64,000 bases of DNA, taken from the NCBI RefSeq assembly GCF_004634245.1, contig NZ_SJTF01000001.1, positions 434,001 through 498,000 of the forward strand. The letters are read 5' to 3'. The notes under the pieces were generated by a model. It was not told where the DNA came from. It saw nothing but the letters and a program-made list of their open reading frames with translations, and did not search any database. This DNA comes from Flavobacterium foetidum. Lineage in GTDB: Bacteria > Bacteroidota > Bacteroidia > Flavobacteriales > Flavobacteriaceae. How positions within the stretch are numbered: position 1 is the stretch's first letter; every line of letters starts with the position of its first letter. Positions 15,349 to 24,561 of this stretch are shown piece after piece. Made by a program: the position numbers and the translations under genes.

Positions 15349-16396
15349 ATTGTGTAAGAATTGAGATATATCTTTCCAGGCTTTCTTTTTCTTTTTGAGC
15401 AATAAACAGAAAGAAATCTTCTTTGTCTTTTTTGGTTTGAGCAATTTCTAAAGACTGGTAATATTGCATTCGAGTTTCGTAATCCCCTTTAATATTGGCT
15501 ATAGGATAACCTTTTTGCATAAGGATTAAATTCATTATCAATCTTGAAGTTTTTCCGTTTCCATCAATAAACGGATGAATTATTGCTAATCTTTCATGCA
15601 TTTCGGCAGCCAGTATAATAGGATGCAATCTGTTTTTATTGATTTCATACCAACTAAAATATCCTTCCATTTCCTGCGGAACCATTAAAGGCTGTGGAGG
15701 AATGTGACTGCTTCCTTGAATTATAGCCTGAACTTTTCTGTAACGTCCAGCATCTTCTGGAATAATACCTCTCAGAATTAGATTATGAATCGATAAAAGA
15801 TCTCGTTCGTTTAAAGAATTGTTTTTATTCGCTAAATCTTTAATAAAACTAATTGCTTCTTGATGATTTATAGCTTCAAGATGTTCTCGCATACTTTTTC
15901 CAGAAATGGTCAAGCCTTCATTTATGACCATGTCAGTTTCGCGAAGTGTCATTGTATTTCCTTCAATTCTATTGCTTTCAAAAGTATATTCTAATTCTAA
16001 GGCCTGTTTTATTTTAAAGCTGTCATACTGGCGATAAGAATTTAATTTTTCTTTTAAGGCATCGATTTCTTTTAGGATTTTTTCTAAAGAAGTCGATAGT
16101 TTAAAGTTTGATACTGTTTTATTGTATTTGATTTCGTCTTCAGCAACTTTTAATGCTTTTAAAGCAAGATCATCATTACCAATTTCATAAAGAATTTTTT
16201 CTTTCAGCCAGGCAATCATTAAAGTTTCATAATCGATTTCTAAAAGCTGAGATAGTTTAATTATTTGATCTTTGGTAGGTTTTCTGGATCCCGATTCGAA
16301 TTTACTGATCAATGCTTGGTCAATGTCTGCAAGTTGTGCTAATTCCCGTGTTTTTAAGCCTTTCTGTTCTCTGGCATTTTTGAGAAGTGATTTCAT
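15347..16396 (-). CDS. HTH-Fic protein with built-in inhibitory helix
   Basis: A 349-residue protein with an XRE-type helix-turn-helix (residues 3-58), a helical linker, and a Fic domain. Fic enzymes attach AMP or other nucleotide moieties to target proteins. The catalytic motif HPFIDGNGKTSR lies at 274-285, with lysine where the first arginine often sits. Upstream, SNRIEGN (141-147) fits the inhibitory motif (S/T)xxxE(G/N), where E145 should block productive ATP binding, so it is a self-inhibited class II Fic. The DNA-binding domain suggests that it represses its own promoter. No antitoxin gene is adjacent. Target unknown. Confidence 0.9.
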   Translation of the reverse strand: MKSLLKNAREQKGLKTRELAQLADIDQALISKFESGSRKPTKDQIIKLSQLLEIDYETLMIAWLKEKILYEIGNDDLALKALKVAEDEIKYNKTVSNFKLSTSLEKILKEIDALKEKLNSYRQYDSFKIKQALELEYTFESNRIEGNTMTLRETDMVINEGLTISGKSMREHLEAINHQEAISFIKDLANKNNSLNERDLLSIHNLILRGIIPEDAGRYRKVQAIIQGSSHIPPQPLMVPQEMEGYFSWYEINKNRLHPIILAAEMHERLAIIHPFIDGNGKTSRLIMNLILMQKGYPIANIKGDYETRMQYYQSLEIAQTKKDKEDFFLFIAQKEKESLERYISILTQ

Positions 16397-16480
16397 TTAA
16401 ATGAAAAGTTTTGTCTTGACGAATTTAGTCAATTTTTATACTATGAAAAAAGCAACAAATTAAATGTTGCTTTATGGATT

Positions 16481-17122
16481 TTATTTTGGAGGTAAAGAAC
16501 CGTCTTTTCGCATTTCTTTCACGACAGCCTGCATAATGGCATCGACCGTTTGACCTACATCTGTCACATAATCAGATTTTGTAGTTCCGGTCCAAATCAA
16601 TTTGTTTTGCTTTAAAGAAAAGATATTAGTTTCTACCATATAATAGGTTGTTTCCTGATAATATCCAGGATCATAAAAAACAGGCGAATACATTCCGTAC
16701 CAATTTCCGAAACCATAACCGTACATTCCTGTGTATATTCCGTCAAAACCGCCGTAATACATGCCGGTATATGTTCCTGGCACATAAGTAGTTTCTTTTT
16801 CTTTGCTTACTAGACGCATGGTAACCACACCGTCGAAATTTTCATCTTGAAGAATTTTTAACTTTTGTTCTTGAGTAAGCTGTCTGGTTGTTTCGTTTAA
16901 ATATTGATAAGAAGTTTTGAATACTGGATTACTAGCGGCAATACGATTTTCAGCAATTCTTCTCGAGGCTTCGTCTTTAACCAACACGACTACCAAAACT
17001 TTTTTAAAATGTTCTTCGGCAACTGTTGTTTTCGGGTCTCGCCAACTGTTGACAATGGAAGTGTTGCTGCCACAATTTGAAAGTGACAGAATTAAAATCA
17101 AAGAAATGAAGTACTTTTTCAT
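16481..17122 (-). CDS. Putative lipoprotein, Gly/Tyr-rich (DUF4136-like)
   Basis: A 213-residue envelope lipoprotein. The signal peptide ends in the lipobox LSNC, with the lipidated cysteine at residue 17. The mature part begins SIVNSWRDP, a pattern seen in DUF4136-like lipoproteins, and contains a Gly/Tyr/Met-rich run at about 120-155 (repeats of YTGMYYGG and YGMYS type). The C-terminus (IWTGTTKSDYVTDVGQTVDAI) resembles domains that form a soluble alpha/beta unit. Function unknown. It stands alone and is probably anchored in the outer membrane. Confidence 0.75.
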   Translation of the reverse strand: MKKYFISLILILSLSNCGSNTSIVNSWRDPKTTVAEEHFKKVLVVVLVKDEASRRIAENRIAASNPVFKTSYQYLNETTRQLTQEQKLKILQDENFDGVVTMRLVSKEKETTYVPGTYTGMYYGGFDGIYTGMYGYGFGNWYGMYSPVFYDPGYYQETTYYMVETNIFSLKQNKLIWTGTTKSDYVTDVGQTVDAIMQAVVKEMRKDGSLPPK

Positions 17123-17197
17123 ATTTTATAGTTATTGTTTGTAGTAAAAATAACTATAAAATTTTGATAAACAATGGTTTATCTGTTATGTGTAAGC

Positions 17198-17653
17198 TTA
17201 ATTGTACGCTTTTTTAATTCTGTCTAAGTCACGTTTCGTGTCTTGTTCTTTTAATGATTCGCGTTTGTCGTAGTTCTTTTTCCCTTTGCAAAGACCTATT
17301 TGCAGTTTTGCGAGCCCTTTTTCGTTGGTGAATAATTTTAGCGGCACGATTGTAAGACCTTTGGTCTGTACGGCTTTAGAAAGTGTTTTTAATTCCTTTT
17401 TATTCAATAGCAATTTTCTTTCACTTCGTGATTTATGATTGAATTGATTCCCGAAAGAATATTCTTCGATATAAGTATTAATGGCAAAAAGCTCTAGATT
17501 ATTAAACTCACAGAAGCTTTCGGTAATATTTGCCTTTCCCAATCTAATTGATTTGATTTCTGTTCCGGCCAGAACGATGCCTGCCGTGTAAGTATCGATA
17601 ATCTCGTAATCGAATCGGGCTCTCTTGTTTAGTATATTGACAGATTTTAACAT
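17198..17653 (-). CDS. smpB: SsrA-binding protein
   Basis: SmpB delivers tmRNA to ribosomes stalled on truncated mRNA. The sequence shows the OB-fold core with [17 protein letters not shown] and the C-terminal basic tail [20 protein letters not shown], which probes the empty mRNA channel. I place the start at the ATG at 17651-17653 (MLKSVNIL), three codons into the longer frame, because it fits the family N-terminus; the product has 151 residues. The tmRNA gene itself is not in the window. It gives the cell a second rescue pathway besides PrfH. Confidence 0.95.
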   Translation of the reverse strand: MLKSVNILNKRARFDYEIIDTYTAGIVLAGTEIKSIRLGKANITESFCEFNNLELFAINTYIEEYSFGNQFNHKSRSERKLLLNKKELKTLSKAVQTKGLTIVPLKLFTNEKGLAKLQIGLCKGKKNYDKRESLKEQDTKRDLDRIKKAYN

Positions 17654-17787
17654 AGAATGCAAATTTAGAATAAAAAACTCCTTGTTGTCAAAGATAATTA
17701 AAGATATTTTTTAATCTATGATTTAAGTCAGGATTTAAGAGAAACCTTGAGGCTAAGTTTGTTCTATAATTTAAAATAAACTACAAA

Positions 17788-18426
17788 ATGAAAAAAATTG
17801 TAACATTAGTAAGTATCGTATTAATGGGCTTAAATGCTAATGCTCAGGAATCTTCTCAAGGTTTAAAAGGAGCGTGGTTTGCAACCTCTCAATTTGGCTA
17901 TCAGCAGACTAAAACTGCAGATGAAAAAAATACCACTTTGTCTGTACTGCCGGTAGTGGGAACTTTTATAAGTCCATCTGTTGCAGTTGGAGCAGGTGTT
18001 GGTGTCATTAACATAAAAGCAGAATCTGATGCTGGAACAGCTGCAAAAACCAATTTGCTAGTAGTACAGCCCTTGGTTAGAAAATACTGGAACGTTGCGG
18101 GATCACTATATTTCTTTGGTCAGGCGGCTATTCCGGTTATCTCAGGAAAAGAAAAAGAGAGTGATCTAAAAGTAAATCAGTTTGGATTATCTGTATCAGG
18201 AGGTTTTGACTATTTTATTACCAAAAACTTCTCAGTTGAGTTTTCATATGATTTAGCAAACTTTACTTCTACAACTATTGAACCTAAAAATGGAGAAAAA
18301 ACAACTGTTACTAATTTCGGATTAGCGCATGTTGCCAATGTTGACCCTTTTTACAATACTGCATTGGCGGGAAGTAATCCGAATTTGACTTCACCGCTTT
18401 CTTTCGGATTTAAATTCTTATTCTAA
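17788..18426 (+). CDS. Outer-membrane beta-barrel protein
   Basis: A 212-residue secreted protein. Residues 1-19 ([19 protein letters not shown], then Q) form a signal peptide. The rest consists of alternating strands ending in the aromatic C-terminus LSFGFKFLF, as in porin-like barrels of the OmpW/OMP_b-brl class. A possible -7 box TAAGTTTG is at 17754-17761, and a terminator follows the stop. No specific role can be inferred. Confidence 0.8.
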   Translation: MKKIVTLVSIVLMGLNANAQESSQGLKGAWFATSQFGYQQTKTADEKNTTLSVLPVVGTFISPSVAVGAGVGVINIKAESDAGTAAKTNLLVVQPLVRKYWNVAGSLYFFGQAAIPVISGKEKESDLKVNQFGLSVSGGFDYFITKNFSVEFSYDLANFTSTTIEPKNGEKTTVTNFGLAHVANVDPFYNTALAGSNPNLTSPLSFGFKFLF

Positions 18427-18467
18427 AAATTTAAGGAATTGTTTGGGTCAATTCGTTAATTTTGCAA

Positions 18468-18503
18468 AAAAGACCGTGCTTTTTAAAGTACGGTCTTTTG
18501 GTT
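18468..18503 (+). terminator. Terminator after the beta-barrel gene
   Basis: The 10-bp stem AAAAGACCGT/ACGGTCTTTT (18468-18477 with 18490-18499) closes on an AT-rich loop that can pair further. It separates the barrel gene from the DUF2132 gene. Confidence 0.65.
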
Positions 18504-18520
18504 TATTTAAATTGTATAAA

Positions 18521-18745
18521 ATGGAAAACAAGTCCAAAGATCCGCTTCACGGAATTACGCTTCAAAAAATTGTCGAAACTCTCGTAGATTATTACGGATT
18601 TGATACTCTGGGAGAATTGATTCCTATTAGATGTTTTACCTCGAATCCTAGCGTAAAATCAAGTCTTACTTTTTTGAGAAAAACAGATTGGGCAAGAAAA
18701 AAGGTGGAAGAATTGTATTTAAAATCGCTTCCTAAATTCGGCTGA
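18521..18745 (+). CDS. VF530/DUF2132 family small protein
   Basis: A 74-residue protein of the VF530 (DUF2132) family, recognised by [32 protein letters not shown] and [17 protein letters not shown] longer frame begins at 18443 but would run through the terminator at 18468-18503, so the ATG at 18521 is taken. Family members are small helical proteins with a proposed nucleic-acid-binding role; function is not established. It converges on the next gene with no spacing. Confidence 0.85.
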   Translation: MENKSKDPLHGITLQKIVETLVDYYGFDTLGELIPIRCFTSNPSVKSSLTFLRKTDWARKKVEELYLKSLPKFG

Positions 18746-19303
18746 TTAGTTTAATTTGTACGAAAGCATTACTCCACCGCGATAAGGTAGCCATTCGCCG
18801 CTTTTGTTCCAATTTGGAGCATGTTCGTAACGTCCTGGGGTTCCGTCATTGTATTTACCATGATAAAATCCTTGGTGCCATCCGCCACCTACAAAAAAAT
18901 CAAGCAGCAATTTGTCGCTTACTTTTAGATTATATCCGACAGTTGCACCAATTCTATAGCCAAAACCATCTTCATATTGATTACTATCCCAGTAATTCCA
19001 TTTCTGTAGTTCATATCTATCAGCACCGACATGACCTCCAACATAAAATCCGTTATATTTTTCTTTAAAATGATAACGAACTTCTGGTGTTACAGTAACA
19101 AATTTCATTGGATGATTCCCATTAAAGGATTCCCAGAAAGAAGCCATTACGTCAAAACTAAAAGTTGTTTTTTCTCCAATACTGGTTTCAACTCCTATAT
19201 TAGGAACTGCAACAAAGGCGGTAACACCATTAAATTTCACATAGGTCTGACTTTGGGCGTGTAGGCAGAATAAAAGAGCGATTAGGGCGGGTATTTTTTT
19301 CAT
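18746..19303 (-). CDS. Secreted DUF3575-like/outer-membrane protein
   Basis: A 185-residue exported protein with signal peptide MKKIPALIALLFCLHAQS and cleavage near AQSQ. The mature part has strand patterns such as VTVTPEVRYHFKEKYNGFYVGGHVG and FGYRIGATVGYNLKVSDKLLLDFFVGGGW, typical of small flavobacterial barrels annotated as DUF3575. The start is set at 19301-19303, where the signal peptide begins; the frame extends seven codons further upstream. Role unknown. Confidence 0.75.
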   Translation of the reverse strand: MKKIPALIALLFCLHAQSQTYVKFNGVTAFVAVPNIGVETSIGEKTTFSFDVMASFWESFNGNHPMKFVTVTPEVRYHFKEKYNGFYVGGHVGADRYELQKWNYWDSNQYEDGFGYRIGATVGYNLKVSDKLLLDFFVGGGWHQGFYHGKYNDGTPGRYEHAPNWNKSGEWLPYRGGVMLSYKLN

Positions 19304-19414
19304 AAAAAGATTTTTATACTTCAATAAGTCGGTATTTTACTTTGTTTCGGCGCAAATATAACGCTTTAATCGGGCGACTATTGTAATAAAATTCTTTTTA
19401 TTGTTGATTTATGG

Positions 19415-19963
19415 CTATGGTTCTAGTAATGAATAGATTACTTTGTCTAAGAATTTTCCGTCCCAAAAATCAGATTCTTTAAAATGAGCTTCTTTTACAA
19501 AGCCGCATTTTTGAAGAACTTTTTCAGAAGCCGTATTTTCAGGGTCAATTACAGCTTCAATCGAATGAAGTTTCAATTCTTCAAAGCCAAATTTTATAAG
19601 TTTTTTTACTGCTTCCGTAATGATGCCTTTTCCGTGAAAATCAGGATTTAGCATATATCCAATCTCTGAACGATAATTTTCAGGTTGCATTCTGTAAAAA
19701 CCGATAATCCCTAATAATTTGGGGCTACCTTTAAGCCTTATTCCCCAGTTTATGCAAATGTTTTCCTCAATTTTATCATTGATCATTTTTATATGTTCCA
19801 AAGCGCCTTCGTGATTTGTTACCAAAGGCCTCGGAATATATTTCATGGTTTCTGGATTAGAGCGCAGTTGGAAAACTTCTTTTACATCAGAATCTGTAAC
19901 CCTGTCTAATAGTAAACGCTCTGTTTCTACTACAGGAAATGGAGTAAAATTAAATTCTAACAT
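19415..19963 (-). CDS. GNAT acetyltransferase, RimJ/RimL type
   Basis: A 182-residue N-acetyltransferase of the Acetyltransf_3 class. It opens with VETERLLLDRVTDSD, has the acetyl-CoA-binding stretch EIGYMLNPDFHGKGIITEAV, and closes with the usual NTASEKVLQKCGFVKEA. RimJ/RimL-like members acetylate the N-terminus of ribosomal or other proteins, or small amines. It overlaps the sugar-epimerase-like gene by 7 bases, so the two are cotranscribed. The substrate is not predictable. Confidence 0.88.
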   Translation of the reverse strand: MLEFNFTPFPVVETERLLLDRVTDSDVKEVFQLRSNPETMKYIPRPLVTNHEGALEHIKMINDKIEENICINWGIRLKGSPKLLGIIGFYRMQPENYRSEIGYMLNPDFHGKGIITEAVKKLIKFGFEELKLHSIEAVIDPENTASEKVLQKCGFVKEAHFKESDFWDGKFLDKVIYSLLEP

Positions 19964-20823
19964 GTCTTTGTTTGTGCTATTGTAATACTAAATTTCGCAG
20001 CAAAATCTTTTTCTGCCTCAAGAATCAAAATTCCTTCTTTTTCGTATAAATTCCCTGAATTTTCATCGGTATCGGAGTAACCTAGCCAAGGTTCGATGCA
20101 AACAAATGGGGCATTTTCTTTTGTCCATATTCCTAAACTCGGAAAATCGTTAAAATCTACTTTTACGTAAGGTGCTTGATTTTTTAGGATGGTTAGTGAT
20201 TTTGAATCTAAAGTTTTAAAAATCAAAGCATCATTTTTAAAAAGTTCGTAGTTTAATGGAATTATGCTATTTGTGGTTTCTAAAATTTTGGTTTTAGATG
20301 AAATTAAATCGTTTTCAAGCAAGTAATATTTGAGTTCTTCTTCTTTTTCAAATTTAAATGCATAATCTTCAAATTTATCAGGTAATGCAATCGCGGGATG
20401 GGCACCTATAGAAAAAGGCATTTTTTCAGTTCCTTTATTGAATACTTTGTATTCTATATCCAATGAATTTTCATTAAGCGTATATATCAACTGCAACTCA
20501 AACTCAAAAGGGTATTTTGGTAAGGTTTCTGTCGAAGATTTTAGTGAGAAGACAGCTCTGTTTTCAGTTTTTTCAACGAGTTCAAAATCCATATCACGAG
20601 CAAAACCATGACGAGGCAATTGATATTCGTTGTTGTTGATCGTATAAGTGTTGTTTTTTAAAGTACCAACAATCGGAAACAGAACAGGTGAGTGCTTTCC
20701 CCAAAAATCAGGATTTCCTTCCCAGATATATTCTTTGTTTTGTTTATCTTTTATAGAAAATAATTCAGCTCCAGCATGTTTTATAGAAGCTGTTAATAGT
20801 GAATTTGAGATTGTTGTATTCAA
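19957..20823 (-). CDS. Aldose 1-epimerase family protein
   Basis: A 288-residue protein of the galactose-mutarotase superfamily, LacX/YihR-like branch. Visible motifs are FWGKHSPVLFPIVG, LPRHGFARDMDF with the first catalytic histidine, and SIGAHPA with the second. The catalytic glutamate is probably in the C-terminal half (VCIEPWLGYSD). It would equilibrate the anomers of a sugar or sugar phosphate. It is the first gene of a two-gene unit with the GNAT gene. The exact substrate is open. Confidence 0.88.
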   Translation of the reverse strand: MNTTISNSLLTASIKHAGAELFSIKDKQNKEYIWEGNPDFWGKHSPVLFPIVGTLKNNTYTINNNEYQLPRHGFARDMDFELVEKTENRAVFSLKSSTETLPKYPFEFELQLIYTLNENSLDIEYKVFNKGTEKMPFSIGAHPAIALPDKFEDYAFKFEKEEELKYYLLENDLISSKTKILETTNSIIPLNYELFKNDALIFKTLDSKSLTILKNQAPYVKVDFNDFPSLGIWTKENAPFVCIEPWLGYSDTDENSGNLYEKEGILILEAEKDFAAKFSITIAQTKTC

Positions 20824-21009
20824 AATAAGATGTTTATAGAGAAATTAGTTTTAGAGTGATGTAAATATATTTTATAAATTTTATTTTTTTAGGAAAATCG
20901 CTTAATTTATTTTATTTATAAAATTTTACTAAAATTGAATTTAAGTTTTGATGTTTCTCTGTAAATAGCTTTTTTTTTCATTAATTTGCTACATAAACAG
21001 CTAAAAAAT

Positions 21010-23280
21010 ATGAAAAATAATTCTCTAAAAGCCTTATTGACCGTGGCTTTGTTTGCAGGGATTTCTTTTGCGTCTGCACAACAGACACCATCGGTTACTG
21101 CAGGAAGTCCCGTAAACAATTACGATTATCATGATGCATTTGCACCTAATTTTTATACAAAAAACGGAACTTCTACAAGAACGGCAAGTGGACAGCCGGG
21201 AGTAGATTACTGGCAGAACAGGGCCGATTATGTAATTACGGCAAAACTTAACAATGCCACAAACGAAATTGTGGGTACAGACGAAATCACGTATACTAAT
21301 AATAGTCCAGACAAATTATCGTTTCTGTGGTTGTATTTAGATCAGAACTTATTTAAAGATGATTCTCGCGGAAATGCAGTAGTGCCCTTGACAGGAAGCC
21401 GAAACGGCGCTCAAGGCCAAATTTTTGACGGAGGAAACAAAATTAAATCGGTCAAGGTAATTTCTGTTGGAAAAAAGAGAACAGAAGTTGAGGCAAAATA
21501 TATAGTTACAGACACCAGAATGCAGGTTTTTCTTCCTGAAGAATTAGCGGCAAAAGGAGCTTCTGTGAAAATTAGAATCGAATTTTCATTCATTGCGCCA
21601 TTTGAGGGATCGGATAGAATGGGGGTTTTGGAAACTAAAAACGGAAAAATATTCACGATTGCGCAATGGTATCCGCGTATGTGCGTTTACGATGATGTTA
21701 GAGGCTGGAATACAGCACCTTATTTAGGCGCTTCTGAGTTTTATTTGGAGTACGGAAATTTTGATGTAAAAATCACCGCTCCAGCCAACCATTATGTAGT
21801 TGGATCTGGAGAATTGGTAAACGGGGCAGAAGTTTTTTCTGCAGAACAATTTAAGCGTTATAAAGACGCACAGCAAAGCGATAAAACGGTTATGATTCGC
21901 TCAGCTGAAGAAGTTGCGGCAACAGCAAATTCTAATGCAACAGCTGAAAAAACATGGCATTACAGAATTACAAATGCAAGAGATTTTTCATGGGCATCTT
22001 CTCCGGCCTTTATTTTAGATGGCGCAAAAATTAATCTTCCAAGCGGTAAAAAATCATTGGCGTTATCGGCGTATCCAGTAGAAAGTTCAGGAAACGATGC
22101 TTGGGGCCGTTCGACGGAATATGTAAAAGGCTCAATTGAAAATTATTCAAAAAGATGGTTAGAATATCCTTATCCAGCTGCAACCAACGTAGCAGGAAAT
22201 GAAGGCGGAATGGAGTACCCTGGAATTGTTTTCTGTGGATGGAAGTCTAAAGGAGATGATTTATGGGGAGTTACAGATCACGAGTTCGGACATATTTGGT
22301 TCCCGATGATTGTTGGTTCAAACGAACGTTATTTTGCTTGGATGGATGAAGGTTTTAATACTTTTATTAATTCGGTGAGTTCTGTTGATTTTAATAATGG
22401 AGAATACAAACACCAGCCAGAAGATCTTCACGAATATGCAGAATACTATACAAGTACAAAGTTAGAAACAGTAATGAGTTCTCCTGATAACATGAAGGAG
22501 GCCAATATTGGGGTTTTATGTTATGCTAAGCCAAGCGCGGGTCTTGTGATGTTGAGAGAGCAGATTTTAGGACAAGAACGTTTTGATAAGGCACTGCGCA
22601 CTTATATAGAGCGTTGGGCATACAAACACCCAACTCCAGATGATTTCTTTAGAACAATAGAAAATGTCGCAGGAGAAGATTTAAGCTGGTTCTGGAGAAG
22701 CTGGTTTGTAAACAACTGGCGTTTTGATCAAGGTATTAATTCTATTAAATACGTAAAAAATGATCCTTCGAAAGGAGTTGTCATTACCGTTGAGAATTTT
22801 GATAAAATTCCAATGCCGATTGTTTTGGATGTAAAAACGAAAAGCGGGAAAGTGACGCGAGTTAAACTTCCTGTAGAAATCTGGCAACGTAATAAATCAT
22901 GGTCTTTCAAGCATAATTCGACAGAAGAGATTGAAAGCATTACTTTAGATCCCGATCATGTTTTTCCAGATTATAATGAAAGCAACAATGTTTGGACAGC
23001 TGGAAAAGGAAAGGTTGAAAAAGATCTTATATTAGATCCGTATTTAGGTCATTTTGTTGCCTCGAAATCGGCTTTAACCATTGAAATGACCGAAAAAAAT
23101 AGTGTGCTGAATGCTGAGCTTCCAAACTATCCAAAATTTGCCCTAGACCCAGTTGCGGGCGAAAAAGATACATTCGAATCTCCGAGAGCGGGATTAAAAT
23201 TTAAATTTAACGAAGCTAAAACTGGTTTTGATATGACGATTTTAGGAAATGGCCAAGTAATGCAGTTTACTAAAAAATAA
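21010..23280 (+). CDS. Secreted M1-family metallopeptidase
   Basis: A 756-residue exported zinc aminopeptidase. The signal peptide ([23 protein letters not shown]) sets the start at 21010 rather than the frame start at 20986. The zinc site is HEFGH at residues 424-428, with the third ligand E447 eighteen residues later. [10 protein letters not shown] before it matches the exopeptidase GxMEN substrate motif. The C-terminal part is beta-rich and helical, as in M1 enzymes. It probably trims peptides in the periplasm or outside the cell. It stands alone with a terminator. Confidence 0.93.
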   Translation: MKNNSLKALLTVALFAGISFASAQQTPSVTAGSPVNNYDYHDAFAPNFYTKNGTSTRTASGQPGVDYWQNRADYVITAKLNNATNEIVGTDEITYTNNSPDKLSFLWLYLDQNLFKDDSRGNAVVPLTGSRNGAQGQIFDGGNKIKSVKVISVGKKRTEVEAKYIVTDTRMQVFLPEELAAKGASVKIRIEFSFIAPFEGSDRMGVLETKNGKIFTIAQWYPRMCVYDDVRGWNTAPYLGASEFYLEYGNFDVKITAPANHYVVGSGELVNGAEVFSAEQFKRYKDAQQSDKTVMIRSAEEVAATANSNATAEKTWHYRITNARDFSWASSPAFILDGAKINLPSGKKSLALSAYPVESSGNDAWGRSTEYVKGSIENYSKRWLEYPYPAATNVAGNEGGMEYPGIVFCGWKSKGDDLWGVTDHEFGHIWFPMIVGSNERYFAWMDEGFNTFINSVSSVDFNNGEYKHQPEDLHEYAEYYTSTKLETVMSSPDNMKEANIGVLCYAKPSAGLVMLREQILGQERFDKALRTYIERWAYKHPTPDDFFRTIENVAGEDLSWFWRSWFVNNWRFDQGINSIKYVKNDPSKGVVITVENFDKIPMPIVLDVKTKSGKVTRVKLPVEIWQRNKSWSFKHNSTEEIESITLDPDHVFPDYNESNNVWTAGKGKVEKDLILDPYLGHFVASKSALTIEMTEKNSVLNAELPNYPKFALDPVAGEKDTFESPRAGLKFKFNEAKTGFDMTILGNGQVMQFTKK

Positions 23281-23303
23281 TAAATCAATAATAAATGTTT
23301 AAG

Positions 23304-23336
23304 AACCCGGTAGTTATTAGCTATCGGGTTTTGTTT
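23304..23336 (+). terminator. Terminator of the M1 peptidase gene
   Basis: The 10-bp stem AACCCGGTAG/CTATCGGGTT (23304-23313 with 23321-23330) is followed by TTGTTTTTGTTT, 23 bases after the stop. Confidence 0.75.
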
Positions 23337-23337
23337 T

Positions 23338-23396
23338 TGTTTCAGGTTTCAGGTTTCAGGTTTCAAGTTTCAGGTTTCATGTTTCAAGTTTCAGGT
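23338..23396. repeat. Tandem 7-bp repeat (TTTCAGG and variants)
   Basis: About eight copies of TTTCAGG, with TTTCAAG and TTTCATG variants, stand in a row directly after the peptidase terminator. They are followed at 23425-23450 by the words CTTAGTGACTTAGCACCTTAGCACC, which recur near proB and argE. No coding capacity. Confidence 0.7.
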
Positions 23397-23499
23397 GTAG
23401 GGTGCTGATTGAAAGGTTCAGAACCTTAGTGACTTAGCACCTTAGCACCTCCAAAAAACAAACATTGCATTAAAAAAATGTTAGAAATTCATTTTTTTG

Positions 23500-23529
23500 T
23501 TTGTTGAATTAAAAAATAATGTACTTTTG
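23500..23529 (+). promoter_or_regulatory. Promoter of the arginine cluster
   Basis: TTTG at 23500-23503 and a perfect TACTTTTG at 23522-23529 are 18 bases apart. This is one of the best promoter matches in the window. Transcription would start within a few bases of the ATG at 23535, so the leader peptide mRNA may be leaderless. Confidence 0.7.
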
Positions 23530-23534
23530 CACCG

Positions 23535-23621
23535 ATGAATAAAACAAGTTTACATATAACTTCTTTGTCACGGACAATCTCACCAGGTACTTCTCCCGAA
23601 GTACGGATGCTATCTATATAG
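23535..23621 (+). CDS. Putative leader peptide of the arg cluster, 28 residues
   Basis: The frame reads MNKTSLHITSLSRTIS, then PGTSPEVRMLSI and TAG. It begins directly at the expected transcript start and contains two arginine codons, both CGG, a codon little used in this AT-rich genome. A 7-bp hairpin, GTACTTC/GAAGTAC (23587-23604), lies within the frame. The first gene of the cluster follows 237 bases later. This layout suggests control by translation of the leader, for example sensing of charged tRNA-Arg, but no clear terminator/antiterminator pair is visible, so the mechanism is inference. Confidence 0.45.
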   Translation: MNKTSLHITSLSRTISPGTSPEVRMLSI

Positions 23622-23858
23622 TATTCATTGAGTTTTTAGCCCGTATATTTATTCATATCCATTTTTCATTTTGAAATCACATAATTTGTCCATTGGACAA
23701 ACACATCCTAAAAGTATTTATTATTTTGTAAATTTTCTTAATCAAGTTTTTGATTTTGAGAATGTTACTTCTGTTTTGCTTAATTTTATTGGATTCAATT
23801 CTGGATTTCAAGCCAAACAATATTCTTTTATTTTTAACACTAAACTTCAATTATTGAA
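23622..23858 (+). other. Leader region before the arg cluster GNAT gene
   Basis: This 237-bp stretch is probably transcribed. It contains the hairpin-forming TTTGTCCATTGGACAAA near 23686-23702 and a 63-codon frame from a TTG at 23671 whose TGA overlaps the next ATG at 23859. The frame is rich in Phe and Asn, has no recognisable domain, and may be fortuitous, although the stop/start overlap is of the kind used for coupling. Confidence 0.35.
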
Positions 23859-24506
23859 ATGAAGATCTCTATTGTTGTTACCCAGGAAGAACACTTCAAA
23901 TTCGCACAAGAAATCTGCGATACGATAGAATCATCTGCCTTGTTGAGAGGTACGGGGATTGCTAAAAGAACTCCTGAGTATATTCAGAAAAAAATGTCGA
24001 ATGGTGATGCAATGATTGCTCTGGCAGACGGGAAATTTGCAGGTTTTTGTTATATCGAAAGCTGGGAACACGGAAAATTCGTGGCGCATTCAGGATTAAT
24101 TGTGCATCCTGACTACAGAAGTTTAGGTTTGGCAAAAAAAATCAAATCGAAAGTTTTTGACTATTCTTTAAAAAGATATCCGAACGCTAAAATATTCGGA
24201 ATTACGACTGGTTTAGCAGTTATGAAAATTAACTCTGAATTAGGATATAAGCCGGTTCCGTTTTCAGAATTGACAACCGACCCAAGTTTCTGGGCTGGCT
24301 GTAAAACTTGTACCAATTTCCCAATCTTGCAAAGCAAAGAAAACAAAATGTGTCTTTGCACCGGAATGTTATACGACCCTAAAGAAAAACAAAAAACACC
24401 GCCAAGACATCCTTTTAATGAGGCTGTTTTAAGCAGACTTAAAAAAATTAAACAGGCTTTATTCTTAAACAAAATAGTGTCATTTATTTTTTTATTCAAA
24501 ATTTAA
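23859..24506 (+). CDS. GNAT acetyltransferase heading the arg cluster, candidate N-acylglutamate synthase
   Basis: A 215-residue GNAT protein with the acetyl-CoA-binding stretch VHPDYRSLGLAKKIKSK (about residues 86-102) and a cysteine-rich segment after it (WAGCKTCTNF, KMCLCTGML). It lies 55 bases before argG and heads the cluster that otherwise contains every step of acylated-ornithine arginine synthesis except the first. It is therefore the natural candidate for the enzyme that acylates glutamate, in place of classical ArgA. The last dozen residues (LNKIVSFIFLFKI) are unusually hydrophobic. GNAT fold is firm; substrate is inferred from context. Confidence 0.8.
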   Translation: MKISIVVTQEEHFKFAQEICDTIESSALLRGTGIAKRTPEYIQKKMSNGDAMIALADGKFAGFCYIESWEHGKFVAHSGLIVHPDYRSLGLAKKIKSKVFDYSLKRYPNAKIFGITTGLAVMKINSELGYKPVPFSELTTDPSFWAGCKTCTNFPILQSKENKMCLCTGMLYDPKEKQKTPPRHPFNEAVLSRLKKIKQALFLNKIVSFIFLFKI

Positions 24507-24561
24507 TCAAAAAGAAATCTCAAACTGCTACATACGAAAGTATTAGCCTAAATTATAAAAA

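Noticed and set aside
23338..23396. Tandem TTTCAGG repeat as a phase-variation tract
   Set aside because: It lies after a terminator and outside any coding frame or promoter, so slippage would not switch a gene as far as I can see.
23671..23862. 63-codon frame from TTG before the GNAT gene as a firm gene
   Set aside because: There is no recognisable domain and the composition resembles translated AT-rich DNA. Kept only as part of the leader region because its stop overlaps the next start.
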